From assembly GCF_004361695.1 (NCBI RefSeq), contig NZ_SNVW01000004.1:62001-126000 (forward strand): DNA of 64,000 nt. Reading direction: 5' to 3'. The notes under the pieces are model-generated. The model made no database searches and was not told the DNA's origin. It saw only the letters and a list, made by a program, of their open reading frames with translations. This document shows positions 1 to 8,593 of the stretch, piece after piece. Origin of the DNA: Curtobacterium flaccumfaciens (GTDB lineage Bacteria > Actinomycetota > Actinomycetes > Actinomycetales > Microbacteriaceae). The translations under genes were made by a program, and so were the position numbers. How positions within the stretch are numbered: the stretch's first letter is position 1; every line of letters starts with the position of its first letter.

Positions 1-1464
1 GACTTCGACGTCGTCGACGCCGAATGCGACCGGCTCGCTGGATCCGGTGCGGACCAGCTGCCGGCGATGACGGCCGCGACGGAGTTCGTCCGAGCCGTCC
101 GCTCGGGCGAGGTCCGCGACTGCCGACGCGCCGTCCTCGCCGCCCTCGTCGCCGCAGACCACGACGACCGCACCGACGACGACCTGCTCGTCACCACCCT
201 GTACGTCCTCTGCTTCCTGCGCGGCGACCACTCGTGGTGGGACGACGCCCGCTCGCTCGCTGCCGACCGCGACCTCGACCCGGTGCTGCGCCTGGTCGAG
301 GACTGCGTCGACGGCACCCGGTCGGAGCACGAGCGTGCGGCCCTGTACCGGGACGCCCGCGCCTCGGCCGCCGACGCCCAGCCCTGGAAGGCGGTGGCGC
401 TGCACGTCGCCTGGTCTCTCCTCGACGCGACCGACCCGCGGCGCGACCTGGTCGAGGCGATGCTCGGTCGGGCCGGCACGACGGGTCTCCTCGGGTACTT
501 CCGGTCCTGCCGCGACGCGGTGGCGGCGTTCCAGGCCGGGCGGCTGAGCGCCGCCACCGCGGTGCTCGAACGGCTCCGCGACACCGCCGACCGGTGGGGC
601 GCCTCGACCTTCGTCGCACTGACCGACGCCCTCCAAGCAGTGGTCCACTCCGTGCAGGGCGAGGCGGAGCGGGCTGTGGAGGAGGCCGAGACGGCGACGC
701 GGTGGGCGCGAGAGCACGGCGCCCCGCTCGTCGCGCGCGCCGCCGACCACGCGCGCACGTCGCTGGACGTCGCGATGGGACGATTCGAGGAGGCGCATGC
801 CCGGTCCGTCACGCGGCCACCGGTGGGCAGTCGCTGGGTCGCGGACGGCTACGGCCCGGTCGAGCTGCTGGACGCCGCCGAGTGCGCGGCGCGGCTCCGG
901 CTCCACGACCACGGCATCGCGCTGCTGGAGACGGCCGAGCAGCGGATCGGGAGCCGCGTCTCCCCGCGCCAGGCGCTGATCCTGCGGGCGGCGCGAGCCG
1001 TCCTCGACGTCGGTCCTGACGTCCGGGGCGCGTTCGAGGACGCCCTCGCGACCGTCGACGTCGACACGGCACCGTACGAGGTCGCGCGCGTCCGCTTCGC
1101 GTACGGCGACTGGCTGCGGCGCAACATGCACCCGCTGGACGCACGCACGCAGTTCCGGCTGGCCGCGAGCGTGTTCGAGGGGCTCGGGGCCGAGCAGTGG
1201 CGGCGGCGGGCGCAGTCCGAGCTCCGCGTCGCGGGCGGTGCGGGCGAACCGACGGTCTCGATCGAGTCGGCCGACCTCAGCGAACAGGAGCGCCGCGTCG
1301 CGTCCCTCGCCGCCGCGGGGCTCACGAACAAGCAGATCGCGAACCAGCTCTTCCTGTCGCCGCGCACGGTCAGCGGGCACCTGTACCGGCTGTTCCCGAA
1401 GCTCGGCGTCACGACCCGGGCAGGGCTCCGCGATGCGCTGCTCGGGCTCGAACGGGCGGGTTAG
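1..1464 (+). CDS. LuxR-family transcriptional regulator, C-terminal part (partial)
   Basis: The reading frame is open from the first base, so the start lies outside the window and only the last 487 residues are seen. The C-terminal 62 residues (about 1276-1461) are a LuxR/GerE-type helix-turn-helix with the LSEQERRVASLAAAGLTNKQIA and LSPRTVSGHLYRLF elements. The preceding part is Ala/Arg/Glu-rich and helical, like the TPR-type spacer of large ATP-binding LuxR regulators (LAL/MalT class); the NTPase domain, if present, would be upstream. The same architecture occurs in the gene at 3004, and the two enclose an MFS exporter, so a role in controlling that exporter is possible but not shown. The ligand is unknown. 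Confidence 0.85.
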   Translation, partial: DFDVVDAECDRLAGSGADQLPAMTAATEFVRAVRSGEVRDCRRAVLAALVAADHDDRTDDDLLVTTLYVLCFLRGDHSWWDDARSLAADRDLDPVLRLVEDCVDGTRSEHERAALYRDARASAADAQPWKAVALHVAWSLLDATDPRRDLVEAMLGRAGTTGLLGYFRSCRDAVAAFQAGRLSAATAVLERLRDTADRWGASTFVALTDALQAVVHSVQGEAERAVEEAETATRWAREHGAPLVARAADHARTSLDVAMGRFEEAHARSVTRPPVGSRWVADGYGPVELLDAAECAARLRLHDHGIALLETAEQRIGSRVSPRQALILRAARAVLDVGPDVRGAFEDALATVDVDTAPYEVARVRFAYGDWLRRNMHPLDARTQFRLAASVFEGLGAEQWRRRAQSELRVAGGAGEPTVSIESADLSEQERRVASLAAAGLTNKQIANQLFLSPRTVSGHLYRLFPKLGVTTRAGLRDALLGLERAG

Positions 1465-1477
1465 GCGTCGGGCTCGG

Positions 1478-1523
1478 GGCGCCACGCGTCTCGACGTCCG
1501 GGCGCCGCGCGTCTCGACGTCCG
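1478..1523. repeat. 23-bp tandem repeat, two copies
   Basis: Two head-to-tail 23-bp units (1478-1500 and 1501-1523) differ at one base and fill the gap between the convergent ends of the LuxR gene and the MFS gene. Nothing else is visible in the gap. Confidence 0.8.
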
Positions 1524-1529
1524 GGGTGT

Positions 1530-2756
1530 CTAGCCGTCCGTCCGACGCAGCATCCCAAGCGCCGAGACCACCACCGCGACGAGCACCAGGACGACGAAGA
1601 CGACCAGCACGGGGACCGGCTGGAAGACGACGAGCGCACCACCGACGAGCAGGACCGGCACGCACAGTCCCGCGTAGGCGATCAGGAAGACCGCGGCGAG
1701 GACCGCCCCCCGCGAACCCGCATCGGCGGTCGAGGCCGCACGGGCCAGGGCGCACCGGAACAGCAGCCCCACCCCGGCGCCGGCGAGGACTCCCCCGACC
1801 GTGAACAGCGGGAACGCGCCGATCACCGCGCCGATCGCGAGGAGCACCAGCCCGGCCGGGAGGACCGCGAGCACCACCCGGAGCTGGCGTTCGATCGCCA
1901 CCGAGCGCAGGAGCACCTGTGCGAGGCACGCGGCGGCGAACACCGAGAACGAGACGATGCCGGCGACGAGCCGGTCCGGTTGGTGCAGCGAGACCACCAG
2001 GAACGTCGGTGCGAGGGACGTGAACAGCCCGAAGACCGCGAACGCGGAGAACGCCGCGGCACCCGCAGCGACGAACGTCGCCCGGTCGCCCTCCGGGACG
2101 GCGATCCGCTGCGGCCGGTAGGGGCGTCGCTCAGCCGGCGGCACGACGGTCTCGGAGACCATCGCGATCGCCACGAGCCCGAGGACGAAGACGACGAGGA
2201 AGACCAGGTGGGGCAGCACCAGCGGAGCGGGGAGGAACTCCGCGAAGAGCCCACCGACGAGGGGGCCGAGCCCGAGTCCGCCGAGGTTGGCGACGCCGGA
2301 GACCGTCACGGCGTTCGCCGCGTCCTCCTCCGGATGGGCGCGTGACCGCAACTCACCGAGGTGCGCGGTCGCGGTCGCCGTCAGGAGCCCGACCCCGACC
2401 CCGCTGACCAGGCGAGCGACGAGGAGGCCCGGCAGCGCGGGCCAGACGAGGAACACGACCGCGGCCACGATCTCGACCGCGACGGCGATCAGGATCATCC
2501 GTCGACGCCCCACCACGTCACTGAGGTGCCCCGCCAGGTACAACGCCGCGACGACCCCGACCGCGTAGGCGGCGAACACGAAGGTCACGACGAACTGCGG
2601 GAAGCCGTCCGCCCGTTCGTAGAGGCCGTACAGGGGCGTCGGCACCGTCGAGTAGGCCATCACCGCGGTGAACGTCACGGCGACGATCCAGAACCCGGTC
2701 CCGTGGCGCACCACCGGGAGCGGCCGCAGCGCGGATCCCTCTCGCAACGCAGTCAT
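1530..2756 (-). CDS. MFS transporter
   Basis: A 408-residue polytopic membrane protein with about 12 hydrophobic segments, of usual length for a drug:H+ antiporter-type MFS protein. The MFS loop 2-3 signature is present as GHLSDVVGRRRMI (about residues 63-75), and a GVGVGLLTATATAHLGEL stretch resembles the motif C region of exporters. The ATG at 2756 is preceded by CAGGCT six bases upstream, a one-base variant of the TANNNT box seen at leaderless genes of this window, which supports this start over a much longer upstream-open frame that is only the antisense shadow of the LuxR gene. It is divergent from the LuxR regulator at 3004. The substrate cannot be read from the sequence; efflux of a small molecule is the likely role. 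Confidence 0.85.
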   Translation of the reverse strand: MTALREGSALRPLPVVRHGTGFWIVAVTFTAVMAYSTVPTPLYGLYERADGFPQFVVTFVFAAYAVGVVAALYLAGHLSDVVGRRRMILIAVAVEIVAAVVFLVWPALPGLLVARLVSGVGVGLLTATATAHLGELRSRAHPEEDAANAVTVSGVANLGGLGLGPLVGGLFAEFLPAPLVLPHLVFLVVFVLGLVAIAMVSETVVPPAERRPYRPQRIAVPEGDRATFVAAGAAAFSAFAVFGLFTSLAPTFLVVSLHQPDRLVAGIVSFSVFAAACLAQVLLRSVAIERQLRVVLAVLPAGLVLLAIGAVIGAFPLFTVGGVLAGAGVGLLFRCALARAASTADAGSRGAVLAAVFLIAYAGLCVPVLLVGGALVVFQPVPVLVVFVVLVLVAVVVSALGMLRRTDG

Positions 2757-2976
2757 GGGACGAGCCTGCACACCGCCGCGCCCGACCCCAAGCGTCAAAC
2801 GGCTCGTCGTGGTCCTGCCGGGGCCACCCTCCGGCCGGGTCGGCGTCGCCCGGGGACGCCGGACACCCGCCGGGGCCGATCCGGCGCGGAAGCGGGCCCC
2901 GCGACCCGCCCCGCCACGCCCCTGTCGGTCCCGCTGGGGTAGTGACAGGGCCAGTCGCCAGTCCACACCTGGTCCA

Positions 2977-2982
2977 TAGACT
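2977..2982 (+). promoter_or_regulatory. -10 element for the LuxR gene at 3004
   Basis: TAGACT fits the actinobacterial TANNNT consensus. A transcript starting near 2989 would place a strong Shine-Dalgarno, GAGGAGGA (2993-3000), in a very short leader. No clear -35 element is visible. Confidence 0.45.
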
Positions 2983-3003
2983 CTCGCCACCCGAGGAGGA
3001 CTG

Positions 3004-5856
3004 GTGGACACCGTGTTGACGAACGAGGAGCATGCCGTGCGAGAGGGCCCGTTCGCCCCGCCGGCACTCCCCGGTCGACACCCGGAGCCGCCGCTCCGCG
3101 GTCGTGCCGCCGAACAGGCGGGGATCGCCGCCGGGATCCTCGGCCTCGCAGCCGGCGCCGGTGACGTGATCGTCGTCCGGGGGCCGTCGGGCATCGGGAA
3201 GTCGCGTCTGCTCCAGGAAGCCATCGCCGGGGCCACCGCCGCGGGCGCACGGCTCGCCGTCGCGCGCACCGACCGGGACGCCAACCTCATCCCACTCGCT
3301 CCGGTTCTGGACGCGTTCGGGACCGGACCACGCCCCATCTTCGACACGCGTCGGTCGGGAGCGGTCGCCGGGGACCCCGAGTCGCGGTACTGGCTCCTCC
3401 AGCAGCTGCAGGAGGACCTCGAACGCGCCGCCTCGGCCACCGGCGTCGTCGTCGTCCTGGACGACCTGCAGTGGTGCGACACGAGTTCCCTGGCCGTCCT
3501 CCGGTCGCTCACCGCTCGCCTCTCCGACGTGCCGGTCCTGTGGGTCGTCGCGGTGCGCTCGGAGGACCAGGACCCGTCCGTGGCGGCCACGGTCGAGGAG
3601 CTCGCGACGCGGGGCCGCGTGATCGACCTGCAGCCACTCACCGACGAGGCCACCGCCGTGGTGATCGGTGACCTGCTCGACGCCGTCCCCGACCGGTCGG
3701 TGCTCGACGCCGCCCGGCGCGCCGACAACGTGCCGCTCCTCATCGTCGAACTCGTCCGCGGGCTGGTCGACGAGCACCTGGTCGACCTCCACGACGGCGT
3801 CGCGACGCTGCCGTCGCCCGCGCTCCCCGCAGCCTTCGGGGCGTCCGTCCGCGAGACCCTCCGTCGGCTGTCCAGCTCGGCACGGCAGGTCGTCCAGGTG
3901 GGCTCGACGCTGGGACGCACCTTCGACGTGCAGGCGCTCGCCGCGGTGCTCGGCGAGCCCGTGCACCGGTTGCTCCCCGACCTGCAGGAGGCGCTCGCGG
4001 CCGGTGTGCTCGTCGACGAGGGACGCGTGCTCTCCTTCCGGCACGACGTGATCCGTGAGGTCGCCGAGTCGATGATCCCGGCGGCCGCTCGGGACGCACT
4101 CGTCCGCCAGGGCGTGACGGCCCTGCTCCGCCAGGGGGTCCAGCCGCTGACGGTCGCGTCCCGGGTCGCGGCGGTCGCCCGACCCGGCGACGTGGAGGCC
4201 GCCGACCTCCTCCGGTCCGCGGCGCTGGAGCTCGCCGAGACGGACGCCGACCAGGCGAGCACGCTCGCGCTCCGCGCGGCCGAGGTCGCACGCGGGACGC
4301 CGGTCCTTCCCGGACTGGTCGCCGACGTCCTGCCGTTGCTCTGGCAGAGCGGCCGGGTACAGGAAGCCCGCGCGCTCACGACGTGCGTCGACGGGCACCT
4401 CGACGTCGACGACGACGCACGGCTCCGGCTCGCGATCGCACGGCTCCAGACGGACGGTTCGACGTCCGACGCACTGCGTTCCGTGCAGTCCGGCTTGGAC
4501 CTGCCGGGACTGCCCGCTGCCGCCCGGACCCGTTTCCTCGCGCTGCGGGCGCTCAACCTCGCCCACGCCGGCGACCACGAGGCGCTCCGGACGACCCTGA
4601 CAGAGGCGCGGGAGGCCGCTCGGATCGGTCCCGACCCACGGGCGATCGCCACGCTCGAGGCGAGCGAGTCCGTCCTCGCGTTCAACGAGGCACGCTTCGG
4701 TGACGCCACAAGGCTGATCACCTCGGCGATGCGCCGGATCGCCGGGTCAGCAGAGGCAGCGGCGACGGCGTGGTTGCCGGAGGGACTCTGGGTCGCCTTC
4801 CTCGTGAACGGGATGGGCGACACCGAGCGCGCGGGCCGCATCGCCGAGGCCAACGCACTCGAGACGAGGAACAACCACCTGGCTCGGGCGTCGGCATCGT
4901 GGATGATGCTCCGGACGCGGGTGCTGTTCGACCAGGGCGAACTCGAGGAGGCGAAGACGGTCGCCGAAGCCGTGCTCGACATCGCGCAGGACCTGGAGCT
5001 CGGCGGCTTCGCGGACCTGACCGCTGGGTCCGTCCTCTTCCGGATCGCGCTCGTCCAGTCCGACCGCCCGGCCGTGCAGCGGTACCGGCACTTCGCGGAG
5101 GACCTCCGGGCCAACCCGGCGCTGCACCGCGCCGGGGCCTGGCTGCTCGCGCTCGAGGCGCAGACCCTCGACGCCGTCGACGACGCGGTGACCCTGACCG
5201 AGGAGGCGTGGGAGACGCTGGGCGACCCCGTCGCGTCGATGTCGAGCCCGGCGGACTTCGCGGACGACGTGCACCTGCTCCGGCTCTCCCTCCGAGCGGG
5301 ACGCGGCGACCGGGTCGGCCGGATCGAATCGGTCGCCCGCGCCCGCGCAGAGGCCAACCCGGAGAACGACATCGCCGCGGGCATCGCGTTGCACGTGCAC
5401 GGTCTCGCGCACGGGTCGGTCGAGAGCCTCCGCGCGGCCGTGCTCCGGCTTCGGCGCGTGCGACGCCCGCTGGTGCTCGCGTCGGCGCTGGAGGACCTCG
5501 GAGGCCTGGCCGCGGCGGCGGACCCGACGGCCGCCGTCGACGCCTGGCAGGAGGCCGTCACCCTGTTCGGGGACGCGGTCGCGACCCGCGATGTCGAGCG
5601 CGTCCGACGGCGGCTCCGCGACGTGGGTGTGACGACCAGGCCGGTCGTCGCGGACCAGGCCCAGGGCGGTCTGACGTCGCGGGAGCAGCAGGTGGTGGAG
5701 CGCGTCGCTGCCGGGCTCACGACCCAGCAGATCGCGTCGGACCTGTTCATCTCCTCGCACACCGTGATCAGTCACGTCCGCCACGTCTACTCGAAGTGGG
5801 GCGTCTCCTCACGCCGCGAGCTGGCCGCCAGGTTCCACGCGCAGCGATCGCCGTGA
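3004..5856 (+). CDS. LuxR-family regulator with N-terminal AAA ATPase domain (LAL class)
   Basis: A 950-residue regulator of the large ATP-binding LuxR (LAL/MalT-like) class. The Walker A motif GPSGIGKS lies at residues 60-67, Walker B VVVVLDD at about 148-154, a long helical TPR-like region follows, and a LuxR HTH occupies about 889-950 (GLTSREQQVVERVAAGLTTQQIA...SSHTVISHV). Proteins of this class bind an inducer through the spacer and ATP through the NTPase domain. The GTG at 3004 follows GAGGAGGA at only 3-4 bases; GTG 3013 is an in-frame alternative with longer spacing. It is divergent from the MFS exporter and parallel to a related LuxR gene before it. The stop codon lies inside a 19-bp tandem repeat. 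Confidence 0.9.
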   Translation: MDTVLTNEEHAVREGPFAPPALPGRHPEPPLRGRAAEQAGIAAGILGLAAGAGDVIVVRGPSGIGKSRLLQEAIAGATAAGARLAVARTDRDANLIPLAPVLDAFGTGPRPIFDTRRSGAVAGDPESRYWLLQQLQEDLERAASATGVVVVLDDLQWCDTSSLAVLRSLTARLSDVPVLWVVAVRSEDQDPSVAATVEELATRGRVIDLQPLTDEATAVVIGDLLDAVPDRSVLDAARRADNVPLLIVELVRGLVDEHLVDLHDGVATLPSPALPAAFGASVRETLRRLSSSARQVVQVGSTLGRTFDVQALAAVLGEPVHRLLPDLQEALAAGVLVDEGRVLSFRHDVIREVAESMIPAAARDALVRQGVTALLRQGVQPLTVASRVAAVARPGDVEAADLLRSAALELAETDADQASTLALRAAEVARGTPVLPGLVADVLPLLWQSGRVQEARALTTCVDGHLDVDDDARLRLAIARLQTDGSTSDALRSVQSGLDLPGLPAAARTRFLALRALNLAHAGDHEALRTTLTEAREAARIGPDPRAIATLEASESVLAFNEARFGDATRLITSAMRRIAGSAEAAATAWLPEGLWVAFLVNGMGDTERAGRIAEANALETRNNHLARASASWMMLRTRVLFDQGELEEAKTVAEAVLDIAQDLELGGFADLTAGSVLFRIALVQSDRPAVQRYRHFAEDLRANPALHRAGAWLLALEAQTLDAVDDAVTLTEEAWETLGDPVASMSSPADFADDVHLLRLSLRAGRGDRVGRIESVARARAEANPENDIAAGIALHVHGLAHGSVESLRAAVLRLRRVRRPLVLASALEDLGGLAAAADPTAAVDAWQEAVTLFGDAVATRDVERVRRRLRDVGVTTRPVVADQAQGGLTSREQQVVERVAAGLTTQQIASDLFISSHTVISHVRHVYSKWGVSSRRELAARFHAQRSP

Positions 5857-5908
5857 CCGGGCACGGGCGTCGTGACCGGGCACGGGCGTCGTGACCGAGC
5901 AGCCGTCG
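5853..5908. repeat. 19-bp tandem repeat overlapping a stop codon
   Basis: GTGACCGGGCACGGGCGTC occurs at 5853-5871 and 5872-5890, with a degenerate third unit after it. The first unit contains the TGA stop of the LuxR gene. A further direct repeat, CAGTCGAACGACCGA, follows at about 5941-5955. Confidence 0.75.
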
Positions 5909-5990
5909 TCGTGATCGACCGCCGTCGAACGACCGAAGTGCAGTCGAACGACCGACGCGCAGCAACGACGCGGTGGGGCATCGTTCCCGC

Positions 5991-6350
5991 ATGACGAACC
6001 CCGAGAACACGATCGACGCCTCCGTCCCGCCCTCCGGCAAGGGGTGCGTGGAGTGCGATGCGTCCGGCTCCTGGTGGGTGCACCTCCGGCGGTGCGCGGC
6101 GTGCGGCCACATCGGCTGCTGCGACGACTCCCTCGGCCGGCACGCCACCGCCCACTACGAGACCACCGGCCACGCGGTCATGCAGTCGTTCGAGCCCGGC
6201 GAGGACTGGTTCTGGGACTTCGCGACCCTGCAGACGGTGACCGGGCCACGCCTGGCGGACCCGCAGAGCCACCCGCGGCGGCAGTCCGTCCCCGGACCCG
6301 CCGACCGCGTCCCGTCCGACTGGGTGCAGGAACTCGCCGAGCGTCCCTGA
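5991..6350 (+). CDS. UBP-type zinc finger protein
   Basis: A 119-residue protein made almost entirely of a ZnF-UBP domain: C19, C22, C35, C38 and C43/C44 followed by H51, H55 and H61 give the spacing of the zinc-binding fold found in ubiquitin-specific proteases, and FEPGEDWFWDF is typical of the bacterial small versions. The role in bacteria is unknown. I chose ATG 5991 over an upstream GTG because a TANNNT-like box (CATCGT) ends six bases before it, the leaderless arrangement of many genes here. The downstream convergent neighbours are a membrane protein and a thioredoxin-reductase-like flavoprotein; from memory, this finger often sits beside that flavoprotein in actinomycetes, suggesting a shared redox function. 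Confidence 0.85.
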   Translation: MTNPENTIDASVPPSGKGCVECDASGSWWVHLRRCAACGHIGCCDDSLGRHATAHYETTGHAVMQSFEPGEDWFWDFATLQTVTGPRLADPQSHPRRQSVPGPADRVPSDWVQELAERP

Positions 6351-6389
6351 GCGCGCTCCGACCGCCTCGGCGCGTCCGTTCCGCCCGAC

Positions 6390-7070
6390 TCATTTCCACT
6401 CGTCCAGCGCCTCGGCCTGGGCGATGAGCCGGTGCGCCGTGCGGTAGGACCGGCGCTGGTACGCCAGGTGCGCCGCGGCGAGCGCCACCGTCGCCACCAC
6501 ACCCCAGACGATCGAGCCGGGGTCGGCGGCGCCGAGCTGGTCCATCAGGATCGCCACCCCCGCGCCGGCGACGATCGAGTTCACGAACGCGACCGCCGAC
6601 GACATCGTGAAGAGCAGCCGGTACCAGGACGGTGCGCGGCCGATGTCGAGCAGTTCGTTCGCGGCGTGCCGACCGCGGGGCATGGTGAAGTAGGTGCCCG
6701 CTCCCGGCAGCAGGCGACCGTAGTAGCGGCGGATGCGCTGCATGGCGGCGAGCGCTGCGACGTCCTCCAGCGACGTCTCCACCAGTCGTTCGTAGGTGAA
6801 GACACCGAGCAGCACGATCACCGGGATGATGGCTGCCAGGAACCCGAGCGCGAACGGGGTGTGGGCGAGGAAGCCGAACGCGACGAGTGAGCTGGAGAGC
6901 GTGGTCAGGTACAGCGAGGACCTGCTGCTCGACTCGCTGACGGTGATGCTCCGGGCGCTCTCGAGGACGAAGTGCTCGGTGAGGAGTGCGCTGAAGAAGG
7001 CGGCGGGTCGGTCGAGGTGGTCGGCCGACTCGGCTGCGGTCGGCAGCGAGGGCTCGGCGTCGTCGGTCAT
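6390..7070 (-). CDS. Conserved membrane protein of unknown function
   Basis: A 226-residue protein I do not recognise. It has an acidic N-terminus, a long hydrophobic stretch at about residues 53-93 that can form two membrane helices, and two more hydrophobic segments at about 150-177 and 185-202, with a basic linker (MQRIRRYYGRL) between. No catalytic motif is evident. The ATG follows a GGAGG Shine-Dalgarno and the gene starts 21 bases after the stop of the thioredoxin-reductase-like gene, so the two are probably co-transcribed and the protein may be a partner of that flavoprotein. Confidence 0.75.
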   Translation of the reverse strand: MTDDAEPSLPTAAESADHLDRPAAFFSALLTEHFVLESARSITVSESSSRSSLYLTTLSSSLVAFGFLAHTPFALGFLAAIIPVIVLLGVFTYERLVETSLEDVAALAAMQRIRRYYGRLLPGAGTYFTMPRGRHAANELLDIGRAPSWYRLLFTMSSAVAFVNSIVAGAGVAILMDQLGAADPGSIVWGVVATVALAAAHLAYQRRSYRTAHRLIAQAEALDEWK

Positions 7071-7091
7071 CGTCGGTCCTCCGGGTGCGGG

Positions 7092-8369
7092 TCAGTCGGT
7101 CTCGGCGAGGTAGCGGTGCACGAGGGTGACGGCGGTGGCGCCTTCACCCACGGCTGCGGCCACGCGTTTCACGGAGCCGGCGCGGACGTCGCCGGCGGCG
7201 AACGACCCCGGCACGCTGGTCTCCAGGTGGTACGGGCGGCGCGCCAGGGGCCATGCGTCGAGGGCTCCGGGGACGGCGTCGAGGTCGGGGCCGGTGACGA
7301 GGTACCCGAGGCGGTCGCGGATCATGGCGGTGTCGGCGGCCCAGCGGGTGTCCGGCTGCCCGCCGATGCAGATGAAGAGCCGGGTGGCGGGTCGTTCGTC
7401 GGCGGCGCCGGAGCCGTCGGTGACCTCGATCGACCGGAGTCGGTCGTCGCCGATGAGGCGGGTCGCGCGGCTCCTGGTCTGCACGGAGATGTTCGGTGCC
7501 TGCGTGATCCTGCTGGTGAGGTACTCGGACATCGTCGAGGACAGGGAGTCGCCCCGGACCAGCATCGTCACGTGCGACGCTGAGCGGGAGAGGTTCATCG
7601 CGGCCTGCCCCGCCGAGTTCGCTCCCCCGACGACGAAGACCTGCTCCCCCGCGCACCGGTCGGCTTCGCTCGTGCCGGCGCCGTAGTAGACCCCGCGGCC
7701 GAGCAGGTCGTCTTCGCGCTCGAGGCCGAGTCGACGCCACTCGACCCCGGTGGCGCAGATGTTGGCGCGGGCGACGACCCGGGTGCCGTCGGCCAGGTCG
7801 GCGTGGATCCGGTCGCCGTGGAAGGCGCCCCGGATCCCCTCGCGCATGAGCAGGAGTTCGGCGCCGAAGCGGACGGCCTGCTCGCGGGCGCGTTCGGCGA
7901 GGTCCGCGCCGGGGATGCCGTCCGGGAACCCCAGGTAGTTCTCGATGAGACTGCTCGAGCCCGCCTGTCCCCCGACGGCGTCGCGCTCGAGCAGGACGAC
8001 GTGGAGCCCCTCGGACGCCGCGTAGACGGCGGCGGAGAGGCCGGCGGGGCCGGCGCCGTAGATCGACAGGTCGTACTCGGTTCGGCGGGGAGCGTGGATC
8101 CAGCCCAGGCGGTCGGCCACCTGGCGGAGGTCGGGGGCGACGAGCCGTGCGCCGTCCGGGAACACGACGACCGGCAGGGTCGCGTCGGCCAGCCGGTCCC
8201 CGGTGACCTCGACGGACTGTGTGTCGGTGCGGAGCGGGATCCAGTCGAAGTGCACCACGGAGCGCGACAGGAAGTCCGTGATCGCGTGCGCGCTCGCGTC
8301 GAACTCGCGCCCGTAGACCCGGATGCGCCGTGACGGCAGCTCCGGCCCGGGGTCGGGGAAGTCGGTCAT
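7092..8369 (-). CDS. Thioredoxin-reductase-like FAD/NAD(P)-dependent oxidoreductase
   Basis: A 425-residue flavoprotein. Residues 1-90 resemble a glutaredoxin/thioredoxin fold (RRIRVYGREF...TLPVVVFPDG) but contain no CxxC. The FAD-binding GAGPAG is at 105-110, followed by GGQAGSSSLIENYLGFPDGI and, at about 247-257, a second Rossmann motif (VGGANSAGQAA) for the pyridine nucleotide. The redox CxxC of classical thioredoxin reductases is absent: the equivalent region reads YYGAGTSEADRC, so it probably does not reduce thioredoxin in the usual way. It matches the core of the fused response regulator/thioredoxin-reductase proteins of actinomycetes but lacks their receiver domain. ATG 8369 is preceded by AGGAGG; a longer upstream frame is open but unsupported. 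Confidence 0.85.
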   Translation of the reverse strand: MTDFPDPGPELPSRRIRVYGREFDASAHAITDFLSRSVVHFDWIPLRTDTQSVEVTGDRLADATLPVVVFPDGARLVAPDLRQVADRLGWIHAPRRTEYDLSIYGAGPAGLSAAVYAASEGLHVVLLERDAVGGQAGSSSLIENYLGFPDGIPGADLAERAREQAVRFGAELLLMREGIRGAFHGDRIHADLADGTRVVARANICATGVEWRRLGLEREDDLLGRGVYYGAGTSEADRCAGEQVFVVGGANSAGQAAMNLSRSASHVTMLVRGDSLSSTMSEYLTSRITQAPNISVQTRSRATRLIGDDRLRSIEVTDGSGAADERPATRLFICIGGQPDTRWAADTAMIRDRLGYLVTGPDLDAVPGALDAWPLARRPYHLETSVPGSFAAGDVRAGSVKRVAAAVGEGATAVTLVHRYLAETD

Positions 8370-8581
8370 GGGTCCTCCTGACCGCCACGATAAAGAGGAC
8401 CGTGCGGGTCGCACGTGGCCCTCTCAGGACCGGGCGGTGCGCGGGGCGCGCGGGCCGGGCGTCACCCACCGGCCCCCGGTCCGTCCGTGCCCGCCGTCCA
8501 GGTGCCGGGAGGGGCTCCGGGGCGGGTGCCCGGCCGAGCACTGGTCCTCCGAGGGCCACCCTCCGGTGCACCGCACGGCGC

Positions 8582-8587
8582 TACCGT
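8582..8587 (+). promoter_or_regulatory. -10 element, leaderless start of the gene at 8594
   Basis: TACCGT ends six bases before the ATG, so transcription should begin at or within a base of the start codon and the mRNA should be leaderless. No Shine-Dalgarno is visible. Confidence 0.55.
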
Positions 8588-8593
8588 GTTCGC

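Noticed and set aside
1530-5762. A 1410-codon minus-strand open frame
   Set aside because: Only its last 408 codons look like protein (the MFS transporter). The rest is a Ser/Arg/Thr-rich antisense shadow of the LuxR gene, an expected artefact in high-GC DNA.
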